Positions 59,651 through 64,000 of a stretch of 64,000 nt of DNA are shown in pieces (within the stretch, counting starts at the first letter, position 1; every line of letters starts with the position of its first letter). Location: assembly GCF_020148105.1 (NCBI RefSeq), contig NZ_JAHLZE010000024.1:1-64000 (forward strand), read 5' to 3'. Source of the DNA: Methanobrevibacter sp. TMH8 (GTDB lineage: Archaea > Methanobacteriota > Methanobacteria > Methanobacteriales > Methanobacteriaceae). The notes beneath the pieces are model-generated. The model saw nothing but the letters and a program-made list of their open reading frames with translations. It made no database searches and was not told the origin of the DNA. A program made the position numbers and the translations under genes.

Positions 59651-60049
59651 AAAGATTAATAAATAAATAATTTTTAGATAAATAATTTTTAAAAAAATTA
59701 AAAAATATTACTTCATAGATAACAAGAAAAATAATAAAGATATAATAGATTAAATACTTATAATTCACTAATTTTTAAAATGCTCTTCTTATTCTTCCAC
59801 TAAACTATTAATTAAAATACTAGTTTTTGTGTAGTTATTAGCTTAAATTGTTAGAGATAAAACAATGAATTATTAAAAAAATAAATAAATATATGTCTAT
59901 TTATTGAATTGATTGTTTTTATAATAACCATTATATTTTAAATATTATTATTACTATAAATATATTAACATGTTCATGTAAAAAAAAATCTTTTTGTATA
60001 CATGAAACATTTATTATTCATAAAAATTATTTTAAAGGGGGTGAAAATA

Positions 60050-62689
60050 ATGCAATCATATATAAAATCATTTACAAAAATAATTTTTTCATTATCTGTT
60101 CTAATAATCCTTTTTGCCTCATTATCCTCTATTCAAGCTGTTGATATTGTTATTAATAATGATACGGCCGGAGGTATTAATGGAGGTATTGATACAATTG
60201 GATCGGAATCTGATATAAATAACACCTTAACTTTAAATCCTGGAATCTACAATAAAACTAGTGATATAAACACAAGTATCAATTTCAGTGGTAAAAATAT
60301 TTTAATCAAAGGTAATGGTTCATCAGACCAAGTAATAATTGATGCAAGAGGGATTGGAAGGATTTTCAATATCACAGGAAATTCAAACATCACATTTGAA
60401 AATATCACATTTATTAATGGATATATTAATAATGGTAATGGTGGAGCTCTTTATATAACATCTGGAACTGCTACTATCAATAATTGTGTATTTAAAAATA
60501 ATAGTATTAATAGTTCAGGTAATCCTGCATATGCTTATGGTGGAGCAATCTATAATTCTGCTAATAATCTTTTTGTTAATAATTCTGAATTTACTAATAA
60601 TTGTGCATATGCTGAGGGATCAAGTTATATTGGTGCATATGCATATGCTTATGGTGGTGCAATTTACAATACGGGGAATAATTTCATAGTTAATAAGACA
60701 AATTTCACTAATAATACTTTATTTGTTGATGTTTGGGCAAGTTACATGTCTTCATATGGATATGCTTATGGTGGTGCAATTTACAATAATGGAAGTAATT
60801 TTAATGTAATGAGCTCTAACTTTATTGGTAATAATATTACTATTTACTCCTATGCTTATGATAATGATCCTAATGCTTATGGTGGAGGTTCTTCTATATT
60901 TAATGGAGGAAGATATTCAACTATATCTAATTCTAGTTTTACTAATAGTACCTTATATGCAGAAGGAGATTCAGAATATGATAGTCTTCGTGGATTTATA
61001 GCAGGTAGGGATATATTTAATAATATTAGTGATATATCTATCAATTATAACAGCATAAATGGAAACTACACAAATAAAGTTTATTTTGCAAATATCAATA
61101 ATGTAACTGCTGATTATAACTGGTGGGGACAGAATAATATTTCAGGATATACTAATATTAACACAATCAATCATTATATATTAAATATTGTTAATACTAC
61201 TAGTTTGACTGGGCTCGTTATTGGAGATCAAGTGATTTTTAAGCTTTTAGTTTTAAATACAACATATGATAATACAGGTGTGGAATATTTGCCCTATTTT
61301 GTTATTAATGGAACTATAAATGGTTTTAATTTTAACAGCACATGGGATGATAGATTTATTTATCAATTAACAATTAATAGAACTGCAATGCAGGATATAT
61401 ATGCTCATCTAGATATGCAAGATGCAGATCTACATTTTTATGTTATGATGACAACTAACTCAACTATTACCATTAATCCAAATAATCCCCATATTGGTGA
61501 TGTTATTACTATCACAGGCCAATTAGCTAATTACACTAATATTTCTCAGATTAATGTTACTGTTAATGGTGTTACCCACCTTGTTAATGTAAATAGTACT
61601 GGAGGATGGACTTTAACATATACCACTGATCAAATTGGCAATTTAATGATTATTGTGAACTTAACAGGAAATCCAAATTATACTGATTTCACTAATTCAA
61701 CAATATTCAATGTATTAAAGAAGGATACTAATTCCACTATTGTTGTTAATCCTAATAATACTCACATCGGCGAAAATATTGTTATTTCAGGGCAATTAGC
61801 TAATTATACAGGTATTACTCAAGTTAATGTTACTGTTGATGGTATTACATATCTTGTTAATGTAAATAGTACTGGAGGATGGACATTAAACTACACAACA
61901 ATAAACACAGGTAACATATCAGTTATCGTTAGTCTAGTTGGTCATTTGAATTATACAAATTTCAGTAATATGACTAATTTTTTAGTTAATAAGTTTAATT
62001 TAAATATTTCTGCTGAAATTCCAAATGGAACTGTTGGTGAAACCGTTAACATTACTATAAAGCTTAATGAAACTATTAACACAACTGCAAACATAACCAT
62101 TGGTAATAAGACTTATAACAATGTTGTTTTTGTTGATGGAGTAGCTATCATACCATATCTTATAACAGAACCATATTTTGGTAGTTTGAAAGTTACTTTT
62201 TCTGGAAACAGTGATTATAATAAAAATAGTGTTAATGTGAATGTTAACTTTAAAGCACCTACTAAAATTATCACTGATAAAATAACCAGCAATGAAAATA
62301 AAAACGTAATTTTGTCTGCTAAGTTAGTTGATCATAATGGAGAACCATTAAAAGGCAAAACCTTAAAATTTTATGTTGATGGGAAATATGTTGGTGATGC
62401 TATCACTAATACAAAAGGAATAGCATACTTAAAATACACAACAAAGAAAGCCGGAAATTTCACATTTAAAGTTGAATTTATTGGCGATAATCTTTTCCTC
62501 TCTTCAAATAGTAGTAATGTTTTAACTGTAATAGAAAATCCTAATCCTATCCCAGAACCTAATAATACAACTAATAAAACAAACAACAATCCAACAACAA
62601 GTGCTACTATGAAAAATACAGGAATGCCAATAATAGCTATAATATTAATATTATTAAGTAGTTTAACTTTAGTAGCTAGAAAAAAATAA
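60050..62689 (+). CDS. Adhesin-like protein 6 (beta-helix, repeated Ig-like domains, C-terminal anchor)
   Basis: This is an 879-residue surface protein. The signal peptide is about 1-31 (ending in IQAVD). The beta-helix (about 40-360) has unusual Tyr/Ala rungs (AYAYGGAIYN repeated) and closes at YNWWGQNN. Two Ig-like repeats of 91 residues follow, each with VNVNSTGGWTL, then further Ig-like domains with KFYVDGKYVGDAITN. An Asn/Pro linker and TSATMKNTGMPIIAIILILL with RKK complete it. I use ATG 60050 after AAAGGGGGTGAAAATA rather than the frame start at 60002. Confidence 0.88.
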   Translation: MQSYIKSFTKIIFSLSVLIILFASLSSIQAVDIVINNDTAGGINGGIDTIGSESDINNTLTLNPGIYNKTSDINTSINFSGKNILIKGNGSSDQVIIDARGIGRIFNITGNSNITFENITFINGYINNGNGGALYITSGTATINNCVFKNNSINSSGNPAYAYGGAIYNSANNLFVNNSEFTNNCAYAEGSSYIGAYAYAYGGAIYNTGNNFIVNKTNFTNNTLFVDVWASYMSSYGYAYGGAIYNNGSNFNVMSSNFIGNNITIYSYAYDNDPNAYGGGSSIFNGGRYSTISNSSFTNSTLYAEGDSEYDSLRGFIAGRDIFNNISDISINYNSINGNYTNKVYFANINNVTADYNWWGQNNISGYTNINTINHYILNIVNTTSLTGLVIGDQVIFKLLVLNTTYDNTGVEYLPYFVINGTINGFNFNSTWDDRFIYQLTINRTAMQDIYAHLDMQDADLHFYVMMTTNSTITINPNNPHIGDVITITGQLANYTNISQINVTVNGVTHLVNVNSTGGWTLTYTTDQIGNLMIIVNLTGNPNYTDFTNSTIFNVLKKDTNSTIVVNPNNTHIGENIVISGQLANYTGITQVNVTVDGITYLVNVNSTGGWTLNYTTINTGNISVIVSLVGHLNYTNFSNMTNFLVNKFNLNISAEIPNGTVGETVNITIKLNETINTTANITIGNKTYNNVVFVDGVAIIPYLITEPYFGSLKVTFSGNSDYNKNSVNVNVNFKAPTKIITDKITSNENKNVILSAKLVDHNGEPLKGKTLKFYVDGKYVGDAITNTKGIAYLKYTTKKAGNFTFKVEFIGDNLFLSSNSSNVLTVIENPNPIPEPNNTTNKTNNNPTTSATMKNTGMPIIAIILILLSSLTLVARKK

Positions 62690-62705
62690 TCTTAAAAACT
62701 TTTCA

Positions 62706-62745
62706 AATGATAAATTAATTTATTTTATCATTATTTATTTTAATT
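62706..62745 (+). terminator. ALP6 terminator
   Basis: AATGATAAA and TTTATCATT form a 9-bp stem followed by ATTTATTTT. Confidence 0.65.
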
Positions 62746-62884
62746 TAATCTAATTTAATGATTTTTAAAAAATTTCTAAAATGTATTAAACTTTTAATTT
62801 TTATAACTTTTAATTTTTAATTTAAAAATTCAATATTATTTCTACTATTATATAATCTAAAATAATTTTAGACATTATTTAATT

Positions 62885-63478
62885 TTAAACATGATATTTA
62901 AAGGAGCAATCCTCTACATGGTCATTTACATAACCTAATGCTTGTAAATATGCATAACAAATTACTGGACCAAAAAATTTGAATCCTCGTTTTTTCATAT
63001 CTTTACTTATAGTTTCAGATAAAGGTGTTGAAGTTGGAATTTCATTCATAGTTTTCCAATGATTTACAATTGGTTTTCCTTCTGGTAAAAAGGTTTTCAA
63101 ATAATTACGAAAGTTACCAAATTCTTTTTGTATTTCTAAAAAGTGCTGAGCATTGGTGATTGTAGCTTCTATCTTTCCTCTGTGGCGAATAATTCCACTA
63201 TCTGTTACCAAATATTCCACATCCGCTTCAGTCATATTAGCGACTTTTTCGACATTAAAATCTAAAAAAGCATTTCGATAAGCATCCCTTCTTTTAAGGA
63301 TTGTTAACCAGCTTAAACCTGCCTGTGCACTTTCTAACACTAAAAATTCGAACAACGTCCGGTCGTCTGTAACTTCTTTCCCCCATTCTTCATCATGATA
63401 TTTAATGTAAAGAGGGTCTGATTTACTCCATTCACAACGTTTTATATCTATTGATTCTTCATTATCATTTTTTGGCAT
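62885..63478 (-). CDS. tag: DNA-3-methyladenine glycosylase I
   Basis: This is a base-excision repair glycosylase for 3-methyladenine. The 197-residue protein has the family sequence RCEWSKSDPLYIKYHDEEWG, LFEFLVLESAQAGLSWLTIL, RRDAYRNAFLDFN and GIIRHRGKIEATI. Its end GFKFFGPVICYAYLQALGYV, DHVEDC carries zinc-binding-type residues. The Glu in LESAQAGLSW and the aromatic residues fit the base pocket. ATG 63478 gives the usual MPKN-type start; the frame extends four codons further. Confidence 0.95.
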   Translation of the reverse strand: MPKNDNEESIDIKRCEWSKSDPLYIKYHDEEWGKEVTDDRTLFEFLVLESAQAGLSWLTILKRRDAYRNAFLDFNVEKVANMTEADVEYLVTDSGIIRHRGKIEATITNAQHFLEIQKEFGNFRNYLKTFLPEGKPIVNHWKTMNEIPTSTPLSETISKDMKKRGFKFFGPVICYAYLQALGYVNDHVEDCSFKYHV

Positions 63479-63701
63479 ATTAATCATCAATTATTAAATT
63501 AATCTGTTATATTATAATTTATAATTATATATTAACATATTTTAGTATTCATTATCATTATCTATTAATTATATTATTATATATTTAATAAATATAGTCA
63601 AAGTAAAAATCATCTAAAAATATAATATTATAAATATTATAAATAAGTAATATTAGTAATATTTATTTATTATAACAGAAAATATTCAATAGGGGGATTA
63701 A

Positions 63702-64000
63702 ATGACAGGTATAGATAAATTAGATTTTTTTAAATTTGAAAGAGAAGGATTGGATTTTCCTTTTTATAGGAATAATCCTAAGTTGAATATTGGAAAATGG
63801 ATTATATTAGGCATTTCTTTTATAATAACTATGGTATTAATTCTCATACCTTCTACATTTGGAGTGGATTTTAAAAATTTATTATATTTCTTAATTCCCT
63901 TTATTGGTTTTGGTATTGCAGTTAGTTGGAAATATGATTTAATATGTAAAAAATTTCAAAGAAATGATTTTAAACTAATAATAACTTTAATAGTTTTAGA
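63702..64000 (+). CDS. N-terminal part of a multi-pass membrane protein, cut by the window end
   Basis: Starting at ATG 63702 behind AGGGGGATTAA, a frame runs open to the last base. It reads MTGIDKLDFFKFEREGLDFP, then a transmembrane segment WIILGISFIITMVLILIPST, a second one NLLYFLIPFIGFGIAVSW, and the start of a third. The beginning resembles CPBP-type membrane proteases, but the catalytic part is outside the window. The name is therefore open. Confidence 0.7.
   Translation, partial: MTGIDKLDFFKFEREGLDFPFYRNNPKLNIGKWIILGISFIITMVLILIPSTFGVDFKNLLYFLIPFIGFGIAVSWKYDLICKKFQRNDFKLIITLIVL

Overview
The window comes from a very AT-rich hydrogenotrophic methanogen of the order Methanobacteriales, most likely Methanobrevibacter or a close relative. 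The evidence is an frhADGB operon for F420-reducing [NiFe]-hydrogenase, archaeal-type RNase P RNA, an archaeal initiator tRNA, type II methionine aminopeptidase, an MTH865-family protein, GGTGA-type ribosome binding sites, and a run of large Asn-rich adhesin-like proteins (ALPs).

Layout. 1-22.3 kb is core genome: a divergent winged-helix regulator next to grpE-dnaK-dnaJ, a UbiB-like kinase, a VOC protein, pcm, RNase P RNA and initiator tRNA, a pair of membrane-anchored coiled-coil proteins, map, a secreted CAP-domain protein, frhADGB, and a PAC2-family proteasome chaperone ending in an HbYX motif. Two tRNA-Arg genes (UCU, then CCU) at 22.8-23.1 kb mark the edge of an accessory region.

23.2-36.3 kb is a defence-like block, every gene on the minus strand. 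In transcription order it holds two paralogous winged-HTH genes, a DpnII/MboI-like endonuclease, an AlbA_2/Schlafen-type protein, an Apea-like HEPN protein, a DUF4365 protein, a frameshifted PD-(D/E)XK-like gene, a KAP NTPase, and a STAND NTPase whose N-terminal nuclease-like domain is cut off by an in-frame TAA. A short decaying sequence that reads like the end of a winged-HTH gene (consensus FIKLTDKKGKEVLKYIE) precedes most of these genes. In four cases its stop codon lies 11-13 nt before the start codon of an unrelated gene.

36.4-62.7 kb holds six ALP genes with beta-helix repeats. Five end in a shared MKxTGxP-transmembrane-RKK tail. Among them are an IS4-like element with a frameshifted transposase, an MTH865 protein, a VapBC-like toxin-antitoxin pair, a Cass2/GyrI-like protein, a TetR regulator, two CPBP-type or membrane proteins, and small regulators. 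Between 46.7 and 53.7 kb six degenerate copies of the 3' end of tRNA-Arg(CCU), all in the same orientation, divide the region into small cassette-like segments. A tag gene and the start of a membrane protein close the window.

The most interesting signals are the repeated mini-ORF in front of unrelated defence genes, the tRNA-end relic series, the ochre-split nuclease-STAND gene, an array of three long hairpins upstream of the first ALP, and a triple TTGACA operator conserved at identical spacing before both winged-HTH paralogs. All functional statements come from reading the sequence; no database search was run.
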